This document shows, piece by piece, positions 1-6,217 of a DNA stretch of 28,110 nucleotides (the first letter of the stretch is position 1; the number at the start of each line of letters is the position of its first letter). The position numbers were made by a program, and so were the translations under genes. Source of the DNA: a virus; the IMG/VR virus record IMGVR_UViG_3300020410_000049, positions 1 to 28,110 of that record; one strand, 5' to 3'. Under the pieces are notes generated by a model, which worked only from the letters and a program-made list of their open reading frames with translations, was not told where the DNA came from and made no database searches.

Positions 1-957
1 CCTAAAGTAGATGAAGAATTTTCAGAGGTTGTGTATGATTTCGAGAATGCTGCTTTAAAGAATGAGATTAAGGAACTTGCAGAAAAGGTACAGGAGTATG
101 AGAAACATATTGTCGCGCCTCAATGGGATGACGAGTGGGATGGGGATTCTGAGTGGACTCGCGCAGAAAAGAAAAGTGCGAAGAGAATTGAAAAGGAGAC
201 GCTTAGAGGAAGATTTGACGTTCACTTTCCTAGTGGACCCATCGCAATCTCAGTTATCTCCGACCAGCACATCGCCCCCGGCACCGCATGTGACTTCAAG
301 CGAATGCGAGAAGACGCAGAGCTTATTAGGGACACTCCGGGGTTTTACGCAGTATTTGGAGGAGACGGGGTTGATAACCACATTAAGCACCGTTCCGCAC
401 TCATTGGAGCCAACTCTACACCTGATGAGCAATGGAAGCTGTTCGATTACTACCTCCAATTGTTTGGAGATAAAATCCTCGCCATTATCAGTGGTAATCA
501 CGATGCTTGGACAGCCCAGATCGGCGGAGTGGATTACCTGTCAAAGATAGCCCAGCAGAGGAAGATATGTTACGCACCTGCTGAAGCGAGACTTGAGATT
601 ACTGTTGGTGAGCAGCCATACAAAATGGTCGTGCGACACCAGACTGGTAGGTTCAATTCAAGCCTGAATCAGACTCATGCAGTAAAAAGGTTTTACGAAT
701 ATGGTGAGGAAACATTCGACATCGGTGTAATTGGTCACCACCATGAGGCAGCGATTGAAATGTTTATACGACATGGGCTTAAGCGGTATGCAGCAAGGCC
801 GGGATCCTATCAGATTACCAGTCCTTATTCCCATCAGTATGGCTTCTCACGAGCCATACCAACTTGCCCTACGTTTATGTTATTTCCAGATGAACGGAGA
901 ATGATTGGGTTCGCAGATGTGAGAGATGCAGTATGGGCATGGAACAAAAACAAGTAG
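1..957 (+). CDS. calcineurin-like metallophosphoesterase (5' end outside window)
   Basis: This is a metal-dependent phosphoesterase of the calcineurin-like superfamily. All the usual metal-binding motifs are present in order: SDQH at about 259-270, GGD at about 361-366 (DNH follows), GNHD at about 493-504, an isolated His in VRHQTG at about 631-648, and GHHHE at about 733-747. The frame is open back to base 1, so the protein probably starts upstream; a GTG at 31 is possible but has no convincing ribosome site. The first 60 or so residues are charged and helical, likely a coiled coil, and an N-terminal domain may be missing. The substrate cannot be read from the sequence: family members cleave nucleic acids, nucleotides or phosphoproteins. 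It sits upstream of capsid genes, and its last 25 bases overlap the next gene. Family assignment is firm, biological role unknown. Confidence 0.9.
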   Translation, partial: PKVDEEFSEVVYDFENAALKNEIKELAEKVQEYEKHIVAPQWDDEWDGDSEWTRAEKKSAKRIEKETLRGRFDVHFPSGPIAISVISDQHIAPGTACDFKRMREDAELIRDTPGFYAVFGGDGVDNHIKHRSALIGANSTPDEQWKLFDYYLQLFGDKILAIISGNHDAWTAQIGGVDYLSKIAQQRKICYAPAEARLEITVGEQPYKMVVRHQTGRFNSSLNQTHAVKRFYEYGEETFDIGVIGHHHEAAIEMFIRHGLKRYAARPGSYQITSPYSHQYGFSRAIPTCPTFMLFPDERRMIGFADVRDAVWAWNKNK

Positions 958-1106
958 CAGTAATTTGTCCTTCTTGCATGAAGGTCATGACGCTTATAAT
1001 AAATCGCAAGGAGGGTGAGGTTAATAAGTGTCCGCACTGCGGTGCGGTACGAATTAGATGGAGAGGCAAGGAAAATGACAAAGCCGAGGTGTCAGATAGC
1101 GTTTAA
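933..1106 (+). CDS. small zinc-ribbon protein
   Basis: A 57-residue protein too short for most gene finders. It has two Cys pairs, CPSC at residues 12-15 and CPHC at residues 33-36, spaced as in a zinc ribbon, then a basic stretch (RIRWRGK) and a short acidic tail. Such small zinc ribbons bind nucleic acid or act as protein adaptors; nothing here says which. The start could be ATG 933 or ATG 939. The gene overlaps the phosphoesterase end by 25 bases and the following membrane protein start by 32 bases, in different frames, suggesting translational coupling. The four correctly spaced cysteines argue for a real gene rather than a shadow frame. Confidence 0.7.
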   Translation: MGMEQKQVAVICPSCMKVMTLIINRKEGEVNKCPHCGAVRIRWRGKENDKAEVSDSV

Positions 1107-1320
1107 TTTTTTTGGTACTATTTTTTTCATAATGGCTACAGCGTACTTTGGGATGCTTCTGTGGAAGTCCTACGTTTGGTACAAGTGGCTCAGCGAAATG
1201 GAAAAAGCACTAATACGACAGACTCCGCCAACCAGCGATCCACTCGTTAATCCCAGAGGTAGATGGGATGTCACTCACTGGTACGGCCCACTAACTAAGG
1301 AAGAAAGAGATGCCGTTTAA
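1075..1320 (+). CDS. small single-pass membrane protein
   Basis: An 81-residue protein with a short basic N-terminus (MTKPR), one strongly hydrophobic segment at about residues 8-30, an aromatic Trp/Tyr border (WKSYVWYKWL) and a hydrophilic C-terminal half. By the positive-inside rule the N-terminus should be cytoplasmic and the C-terminus periplasmic. The start was placed at ATG 1075 because an AGGCAAGGA ribosome site lies just upstream; the frame extends back to a GTG at 1015, but that would overlap the zinc ribbon more deeply. A lysis role (holin or spanin) is possible from size and topology, but there is no diagnostic motif and the C-terminal part is short for an inner-membrane spanin. 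Function unassigned. Confidence 0.7.
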   Translation: MTKPRCQIAFNFFGTIFFIMATAYFGMLLWKSYVWYKWLSEMEKALIRQTPPTSDPLVNPRGRWDVTHWYGPLTKEERDAV

Positions 1321-1627
1321 CGATCATAGGATTCCAGAGATTGGCGACAAGGAACCACTTCCCCCGTGGTCTGGAATGGGGTCGCCTAAGGGAGGTTGGA
1401 TGTCGGATACATTCAGAAATCAACCACAATTCCCAGTCCCCTCACGGCCCGAGGTACCAAGGAGCGAAGAACTGTTTCACAAACTTGAATTTAAGAGAAT
1501 GCAAGATCAGTCTAAACAAAGAGATATCGAAGACATGAAGAAGCTCAAGTATCCACCTAATCAGAAGTGGATGCTTGATAATAGAATTGCTTTTGACTCG
1601 CCATTCAGAGATGCATTTGGAGGATAG
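1310..1627 (+). CDS. hypothetical protein with PLPPW motif
   Basis: A 105-residue protein of unknown function that starts inside the last codons of the membrane protein (11-base overlap). It is polar, rich in Pro, Arg and Asp, and probably largely disordered in its first half. The second half (about residues 50-80) is helical and charged. It carries PLPPWSGMGS near residues 17-26, resembling PVPPWQDNES in the next gene, so the two may be distant duplicates or may share a short linear motif for the same partner. No catalytic motif or membrane segment was seen. Position just upstream of the scaffold and capsid genes suggests a late or minor structural role, by inference only. Confidence 0.7.
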   Translation: MPFNDHRIPEIGDKEPLPPWSGMGSPKGGWMSDTFRNQPQFPVPSRPEVPRSEELFHKLEFKRMQDQSKQRDIEDMKKLKYPPNQKWMLDNRIAFDSPFRDAFGG

Positions 1628-1629
1628 AT

Positions 1630-1950
1630 ATGCCTAGACGCGGCCCACTGTACAACGCATTGTCAGGTACAAAGTCAGACTACGATAATATGCCAGTTCC
1701 ACCGTGGCAAGATAATGAATCTTTGGGTGCGTTCGAGCCGATGGTTAAAAATCCATTAGGTAAGACTCACCAAAGAATATATGACCAGAAGATGGCAGAT
1801 GAAGCATTCGGTCGTCAGTCAATCTACGAGCAGCAGTTGAGGGAGTTTGCGCTAGATCCACAGGCTCAGTTCGAAGCTGAGGGTGAGCGTCAAAGACAGA
1901 TTCGCATGAATCGAAGGCAGCATTTTGAACCTTGGCGCCAACACGAGTAG
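1630..1950 (+). CDS. hypothetical protein with PVPPW motif
   Basis: A 106-residue protein starting two bases after the stop of the preceding gene, with GGAGG-type sequence (GGAGGATAG) just upstream of its ATG. The N-terminus is polar and carries PVPPWQDNES near residues 22-31; the rest is charged, Gln/Arg-rich and predicted helical (about residues 50-95). It resembles its upstream neighbour in size, position of the PPW motif and overall composition, though full-length similarity is weak by eye. No known family was recognised. It is probably expressed with the small genes around it ahead of the capsid operon. Confidence 0.7.
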   Translation: MPRRGPLYNALSGTKSDYDNMPVPPWQDNESLGAFEPMVKNPLGKTHQRIYDQKMADEAFGRQSIYEQQLREFALDPQAQFEAEGERQRQIRMNRRQHFEPWRQHE

Positions 1951-1973
1951 AGATCCATTCAAAGGAATTAATA

Positions 1974-2162
1974 ATGAAAAGAAGATTTATCGTTCCACAC
2001 GAAAAGCGAAGAATCATGGTTCGCTCTCGATGCTGTGAAGACTTATGTACTCTAGCTAAGGGTGTAAAAGCCTTGGGCTATGAAGAGGTAGGACTTGTTA
2101 AGTTCTTACTACATATAGCTTTATGGTGGAAGAAGCCCAAAGATGCTATTGCAGAGGAGTAG
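1974..2162 (+). CDS. small basic cysteine-containing protein
   Basis: A 62-residue protein. The start is placed at ATG 1974, preceded by AAAGGAATT at good spacing; the longer reading from a TTG at 1932 has no ribosome site. The N-terminal half is strongly basic (KRR at 2-4, EKRR at 10-13) and holds a CCEDLC cluster at residues 20-25. The C-terminal half has a hydrophobic/aromatic helix (LVKFLLHIALWW). It could be a nucleic-acid-binding or membrane-associated peptide, but no family was recognised. It is the last small gene before the scaffold/capsid block and is followed by a 60-base gap. Confidence 0.6.
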   Translation: MKRRFIVPHEKRRIMVRSRCCEDLCTLAKGVKALGYEEVGLVKFLLHIALWWKKPKDAIAEE

Positions 2163-2222
2163 TAAAAATATTTATTGTAGTAGTAACCAAGACACTATTA
2201 CCCATACCCAAGGAAAGTAGCA

Positions 2223-3395
2223 ATGGCAGAAGAACAAGTAGTAGAGACTGAAGAACAATACGAAGAGGCCGTTTCTGAGCCAACAGAAACTACCGATCCT
2301 GTTGTTGAAGCTGATAGTCAGACAGCTTCTGAGGCAACGGATTGGTCCGAAGTATATGACGAGACTCCCGAAGAGCCGTCTTATTCGCCGGAGCCTGAAC
2401 CTGCTCCTGAACAGTACAGTCCCTCCTTTCATGAGCAGGTAAATACATACGGCTTCCGTACCGATAATGACGCGGATGCCCAAAATACATTACTGCAATC
2501 GTATCATGCTGCCCAGCAGCAGAACTACGCAATGCAGCAGCAGCAAATGCAACAGCAGCAATATATGCAGCAGATGCAACAGCTTGCTGAAGCGGGGCAG
2601 CACTACCAAGAGCTGTCCCAACAACCCGAATTCCAAGAGTGGGCTCAGGCCACATATGGTCCAGAGGAAGCCCAACAGGAAGATGTTTGGTGGAGTCCTC
2701 CCGAACTAACTGAGGATGATATCAAGAAATGGCGTGAACCTCGTCAAGACCAAAGGACGGGCCAGTGGTACTGGGACTGGAAAGTAAACGCGCCAGCGGA
2801 CATACGTGAGAGAGCAGAGGAATATATTGATTACCACAAACAGTGGACTCAAGATCTTGCTCAGCGACCTCACGAAGTATTACCCGAAATCATTGAACGT
2901 GAGTTCGATAAGTTGTTTGTAGATCGTTACGGTAAGCTACTCGATGAGTATCAAGACCGTCAGGATGTTCAAACTAGAGAAACCACAATCAATGATATTA
3001 ATAGGCGTAACGCTGATTGGATCTACCAGAGTGACCAGAGCGGTAATATCGTAATGGATTACAACGGTAACCCAGCTTTTACTCCCGAGGGGGCAGAGGT
3101 TGTTGGATACGTGAATTCGCTTCGCGAATCCGGCATGACTGATCCCGAACAGATGTGGGATGTTGCTACCAGAATGATGGCTGGCAAGTTAGCAACCCAA
3201 CGGCTGCAAGCGCAACAGCAAGCACCTCCTGTTTACGACAGGAACCGCGAGCACTTACAGCGTGGTGCGGGTCATATTACCAATCGGGAAGGTAGTGTGG
3301 CTCCACAGGGGTATCCATCAAGTACCTCACAGAACCAGAACCTGTCTGCTGGTGAAAAGTTAAGACAGCAAGCGCTGTCTGACGGTTTATTTTAG
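2223..3395 (+). CDS. putative capsid scaffolding protein
   Basis: A 390-residue, strongly acidic, Gln-rich protein directly upstream of the major capsid gene, the usual place for a phage scaffold. About the first 70 residues are Glu/Asp/Pro-rich and probably disordered. A Met/Gln tract follows at about residues 96-120 (bases about 2510-2585). Residues about 155-260 are charged, Trp-rich and helical, and the C-terminal 60 residues are again Gln-rich and polar. Scaffolds are typically acidic, helical and poorly conserved, so the call rests on composition and position. A ribosome site (CAAGGAAAG) precedes ATG 2223. A minor capsid protein is the main alternative. Confidence 0.65.
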   Translation: MAEEQVVETEEQYEEAVSEPTETTDPVVEADSQTASEATDWSEVYDETPEEPSYSPEPEPAPEQYSPSFHEQVNTYGFRTDNDADAQNTLLQSYHAAQQQNYAMQQQQMQQQQYMQQMQQLAEAGQHYQELSQQPEFQEWAQATYGPEEAQQEDVWWSPPELTEDDIKKWREPRQDQRTGQWYWDWKVNAPADIRERAEEYIDYHKQWTQDLAQRPHEVLPEIIEREFDKLFVDRYGKLLDEYQDRQDVQTRETTINDINRRNADWIYQSDQSGNIVMDYNGNPAFTPEGAEVVGYVNSLRESGMTDPEQMWDVATRMMAGKLATQRLQAQQQAPPVYDRNREHLQRGAGHITNREGSVAPQGYPSSTSQNQNLSAGEKLRQQALSDGLF

Positions 3396-3403
3396 TTTCT
3401 TTG

Positions 3404-3421
3404 TGAAAGGTAAAGAAAATG
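3404..3421 (+). promoter_or_regulatory. ribosome binding site of the major capsid gene
   Basis: TGAAAGGT lies seven bases before the ATG of the capsid gene, followed by an A-rich spacer. The leader of the decoration gene (4556-4573) has the same TGAAAGGT core at the same spacing, which is consistent with matched high-level translation of two abundant virion proteins. Confidence 0.6.
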
Positions 3422-4546
3422 GCCTATCAAGGTTTTAATCCTGTTGCATTTTCACGTACCGCCGCAACCACACTAGCTAAGCACATCCGTGACGTTGAAG
3501 AAGCTATGCTTCGCAACTATCAGCTGGGCGCTTTGTTGGAAGCAGCTGGACGAGTAAATTACAACAATAGTGGTGAAGGTTTAGATTGGCCGGTTCAATA
3601 TCGTCTACATACTGTAGAAGGTAATACTGGCGAAACTCAACGTAACTTCGCACGACGTAACTTGTGGAAGACGGCTAACTTGGAATATCGTGGCTACCAA
3701 GCTACGGACTCCATGTACTACCGTGAATTCCGTTCTAACCGTGGTGAAGAAGGCATCGTCAAAGTTTTTGATAACTTTGTAGAACGTCTTGAAACTTCTA
3801 TTACGCAAGCCCTCGGTGGTGAGTACTACGGTAATGGTGATAGCAATAAGCAGGCTTGGCACGGTCTTGAGTCTATGTTTGGAACAATTTCCCAGACATA
3901 TACTATTAATGATAATACGCCACGTACTGCTAATGCAGCAGATCAAGCTGGTGTTCCAACCGTAACTTATGCTGGAATTTCAACTATTCCGGGAACTTAT
4001 GGTGGTGAGCAGGAAGCAAGCACTTCTTGGCCTACTGGAATCGCTGACAGTGAGTACGACTTCTGGAGCCCGCTAGTTGTGAACTATAAATCAACTGCAT
4101 TTAGCGGTGCGACTGATGATTTCGCTGGTCAGGGTGATGAAGCAATGCGTTTTGCCATTATTCACGCACAGCGTAATAGTAGCCAGAATGGTCAGATTAC
4201 TAACGTAATGCTGGCTCGTGATCTGTTCATGGATCTTTTGAATCTTATTGATGAAAAAGAACGTATCCAGATTACTAGTGAACATCAGCTTCGAGCACTT
4301 GGTTTCAAGAATACTATCAACTTTGATGGTATTGAAGTTAGCTGGGAAGCTGCCATTCCTAATAGTGTTGGATATGGCTTGAACTACGATAATATCGAAC
4401 TTAAATCAATGGATGACGCACTGCTTCGCAGTGAAGGTCCTGAGTACGATATTCATAGTCAGGCTTTCAACGCTGTTGTTAGTACATTGTCTAACTTGAA
4501 ATTCTCAACTCCGAGAAACTTCTTCAAGTTGCAAGGTCTCGCTTAA
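3419..4546 (+). CDS. major capsid protein
   Basis: A 375-residue protein that fits a HK97-fold major capsid protein in length and layout. It has a helical N-terminal arm (about 20-45), a flexible region around residues 68-90 where the E-loop would be, a long helical stretch around residues 115-140 (the likely spine helix) and a mixed C-terminal domain. No short motif is diagnostic in this family, so the call relies on length, position between scaffold and decoration genes, and codon use: 20 of its 21 arginines use CGN codons (15 CGT), a sign of high expression unlike the AGA-rich late genes downstream. It would form the icosahedral shell with the scaffold as assembly partner. A strong ribosome site precedes ATG 3419. 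Confidence 0.8.
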   Translation: MAYQGFNPVAFSRTAATTLAKHIRDVEEAMLRNYQLGALLEAAGRVNYNNSGEGLDWPVQYRLHTVEGNTGETQRNFARRNLWKTANLEYRGYQATDSMYYREFRSNRGEEGIVKVFDNFVERLETSITQALGGEYYGNGDSNKQAWHGLESMFGTISQTYTINDNTPRTANAADQAGVPTVTYAGISTIPGTYGGEQEASTSWPTGIADSEYDFWSPLVVNYKSTAFSGATDDFAGQGDEAMRFAIIHAQRNSSQNGQITNVMLARDLFMDLLNLIDEKERIQITSEHQLRALGFKNTINFDGIEVSWEAAIPNSVGYGLNYDNIELKSMDDALLRSEGPEYDIHSQAFNAVVSTLSNLKFSTPRNFFKLQGLA

Positions 4547-4555
4547 TCCCTTAAA

Positions 4556-4573
4556 TGAAAGGTTAGAAAAATG
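4556..4573 (+). promoter_or_regulatory. ribosome binding site of the decoration gene
   Basis: TGAAAGGT is placed seven bases before ATG 4571 with an A-rich spacer, nearly matching the capsid gene leader at 3404-3421. It supports ATG 4571 as the start. Confidence 0.55.
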
Positions 4574-5146
4574 ATCCACGTAGATCCTCCTTTTGATCTG
4601 GGTGAAACCCTTAAGGGAACTCAGAAAATTGTCAATGATGACAATACAGTGACAACCACTACGATTAATTCGCATTGGGAAGGCGCTGTATTTCATTTTC
4701 CTGACTACGACAGATCCCCATCTCCTCGTGGAGACAGGAAGCGTCGTAGTGGGCGCACGTTGAAGTGTGTCTGTGTTCGCAACACCAAGGGATCAGCACT
4801 TACGGCTCCGGCTGGAAAGCTGCATCGCTTTGATCTAGGCCAAACAGGACGCGCAGTTGTTGGTTCAATCGACGACCTTGCGGGTGCTGCCGACTGGTGT
4901 GCTGTTGTAGACCCTGAACTGGGAAGCAATGATGTTGAAGATGACGACCTAGTATGGGTAGTTGTTGAAGGCATTGTTTCACTTACCGATTCAGGTTCAG
5001 GAATTTCAGCAGGTGATGTTGTTGCACCAGCAGCTGATGGCGATATTGCCTCAGCTAGTGCAAGCAGCATTGAAATCATCGGCCATGCATTAGACGCTAT
5101 TGGAGCTAATGCAACCGGATTGGTTTCAGTGAACATCCGAATTTAA
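4571..5146 (+). CDS. putative capsid decoration/stabilisation protein
   Basis: A 191-residue protein immediately downstream of the major capsid gene. Residues about 1-60 are polar and probably extended. The rest is rich in Val, Ala, Gly, Asp and Ser with alternating beta-type patterns (for example LVWVVVEGIVSL near residues 120-131), as expected for a small beta-rich capsid cement protein. It ends with a GLVSVNIRI strand. No named family was recognised; the call comes from position, the matched ribosome site shared with the capsid gene, and composition. A terminator follows, so this gene closes the capsid transcription unit. A head-closure or fibre protein is a less likely alternative. Confidence 0.6.
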   Translation: MIHVDPPFDLGETLKGTQKIVNDDNTVTTTTINSHWEGAVFHFPDYDRSPSPRGDRKRRSGRTLKCVCVRNTKGSALTAPAGKLHRFDLGQTGRAVVGSIDDLAGAADWCAVVDPELGSNDVEDDDLVWVVVEGIVSLTDSGSGISAGDVVAPAADGDIASASASSIEIIGHALDAIGANATGLVSVNIRI

Positions 5147-5154
5147 CCCTACTA

Positions 5155-5201
5155 ACCCCGGCTGCGTAGCCGCGCGAAATACACCCTATGGTGTATGGGG
5201 T
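5155..5201 (+). other. candidate three-way-junction RNA structure
   Basis: In this short intergenic stretch three helices can form together. The closing helix is ACCCC (5155-5159) with GGGGT (5197-5201). Hairpin one is GGCT (5160-5163), loop GCGT, AGCC (5168-5171). Hairpin two is ATACACC (5179-5185), loop CTAT, GGTGTAT (5190-5196). All pairs are Watson-Crick, and hairpin two directly abuts the closing helix. No known riboswitch or RNA family was recognised. It could be a processing or stabilising element for the capsid mRNA, or incidental. Confidence 0.4.
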
Positions 5202-5210
5202 CTTGGGTGC

Positions 5211-5245
5211 GACACCGGGTTCTTCGGGGCCCGGTGTCCTTTTTT
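5211..5245 (+). terminator. intrinsic terminator with UUCG tetraloop
   Basis: A nine-pair stem, GACACCGGG (5211-5219) with CCCGGTGTC (5230-5238), continues through two G-U pairs to a C(UUCG)G tetraloop at 5222-5227, followed by six Ts at 5240-5245. This is a textbook strong intrinsic terminator. It separates the capsid genes from the packaging genes and is the only clear terminator seen in the window. Confidence 0.92.
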
Positions 5246-5262
5246 AATACAAGGAACAAGTA

Positions 5263-5676
5263 ATGCCTAATTTGGTAAACGTACAAACAGGCCAGTCTCA
5301 ACCAATACCATATGAAGATCCTCAGGCATTACTGCAAGCAGCTCAGCTTGCTATGCAATCTGGTGGTCAGATAGTAATCGTTGATGACCAAGGCCAGCAG
5401 ATAGATCCTCAGCAAATTCTACAGCAAGCCGGTGGTGGCGGTGGAATGCAGGAGGGGGATTTAATGTCAACTATGCAGCACATTCAGCAAGGCATGCAGG
5501 ATGGAACTATTCAGCCATCAGCTGGTGGTGGAATGGGGCCAGCCGCATCGGGTGCTCCTGATCCATCTATGATGGGCCCAGATCCTATGCTAGCAGCAGG
5601 GCAGCAGGCACAGGCAACTGGACATCAACCGGGCCAAGTTCCCAACCTAATTCAGGAACGACTGCTCGGAGGTTAG
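5263..5676 (+). CDS. hypothetical Gly/Gln-rich small protein
   Basis: A 137-residue protein starting after the terminator, with an AAGGAACAAG ribosome site before ATG 5263. About the first 55 residues look like a small folded domain (VQTGQSQPIPYEDPQALL, then QIVIVDDQGQQI), a pattern reminiscent of short phage modules that read a tag and strand pair. The rest is Gly, Gln, Met and Pro-rich and probably disordered, ending in NLIQERLLGG. It is adjacent to the packaging genes and its stop is followed one base later by the next start. No function could be assigned. Confidence 0.65.
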   Translation: MPNLVNVQTGQSQPIPYEDPQALLQAAQLAMQSGGQIVIVDDQGQQIDPQQILQQAGGGGGMQEGDLMSTMQHIQQGMQDGTIQPSAGGGMGPAASGAPDPSMMGPDPMLAAGQQAQATGHQPGQVPNLIQERLLGG

Positions 5677-5677
5677 T

Positions 5678-6217
5678 ATGAGCCAAAGGGAATGCAAGAC
5701 TTGCCACGTAAAGTTTCCTCTAACTAAAGACTTCTGGCACAGAGACAATAGCTCATCTGATGGATACCGCAAGGTGTGCAAGATGTGTCGTGCTGAAGAG
5801 CTTGAGAAGAAGAGGAAGGACGAGGTTGATGACAGACTTAAGAAGCTAGAAGACGCTGGCTTCAGTATGTTAGATAACCTAGTTAATGGCGGGTCTGAAG
5901 TTCCTCATATGGCTGAAACATTCCAGAGAATCATGGAAGCCTTTGGTGGGCCGGGAGGGTTTGCTTCTCAGCTCATGTCTACATACTTCAGGGCAGCACC
6001 GGGATCTCAGCAACGACAGAGAATACTAGACTCTGTTCTTCGCCTTAATATAAAGGTGTCTGAGTCTGGAGCTGCCAAGAAGTCTCTGGATGAGCTAACA
6101 AATGAAGAGCTGGATAAAGAGATTGAAAAGTCTGTCATGTCCATGATGGATCCTGATATGTCCACCCTGTACAATTTGGCCCCACCTGATGGCAAAGAAG
6201 AAACCGAGGCCGGTTAA
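5678..6217 (+). CDS. zinc-finger protein in the small-terminase position
   Basis: A 179-residue protein. The N-terminus has a four-cysteine zinc finger (C6, C9, C34, C37) with the phage-typical sequence FWHR...DGYRKVCKMCR between and around the ligands. A charged coiled-coil helix follows at about 38-62, then a helical middle domain and an acidic helix at about 135-155. The gene overlaps the start of the terminase large subunit by 29 bases and sits where small terminases are commonly encoded, so a role in DNA recognition for packaging is plausible. Similar N-terminal zinc fingers also occur in phage HNH-type proteins, but no HNH catalytic set is visible. The zinc finger is firm; the terminase role is inferred. 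GGAGG lies just upstream of the start. Confidence 0.6.
   Translation: MSQRECKTCHVKFPLTKDFWHRDNSSSDGYRKVCKMCRAEELEKKRKDEVDDRLKKLEDAGFSMLDNLVNGGSEVPHMAETFQRIMEAFGGPGGFASQLMSTYFRAAPGSQQRQRILDSVLRLNIKVSESGAAKKSLDELTNEELDKEIEKSVMSMMDPDMSTLYNLAPPDGKEETEAG

Noticed and set aside
62-550. Plus-strand 162-codon frame
   Set aside because: Overlaps the phosphoesterase in another frame; the overlapped gene has all family motifs and this one has none.
1932-1973. Upstream TTG start for the small basic Cys protein
   Set aside because: No ribosome site before the TTG, whereas ATG 1974 has AAAGGAATT at good spacing.
2163-2222. Possible promoter in the gap before the scaffold gene
   Set aside because: No convincing -35/-10 pair or phage polymerase-type motif; only a ribosome site can be supported.
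4705-5136. Minus-strand open frame (143 codons)
   Set aside because: Antisense to the decoration gene, no ribosome site, Ser/Thr/Pro-rich shadow translation.
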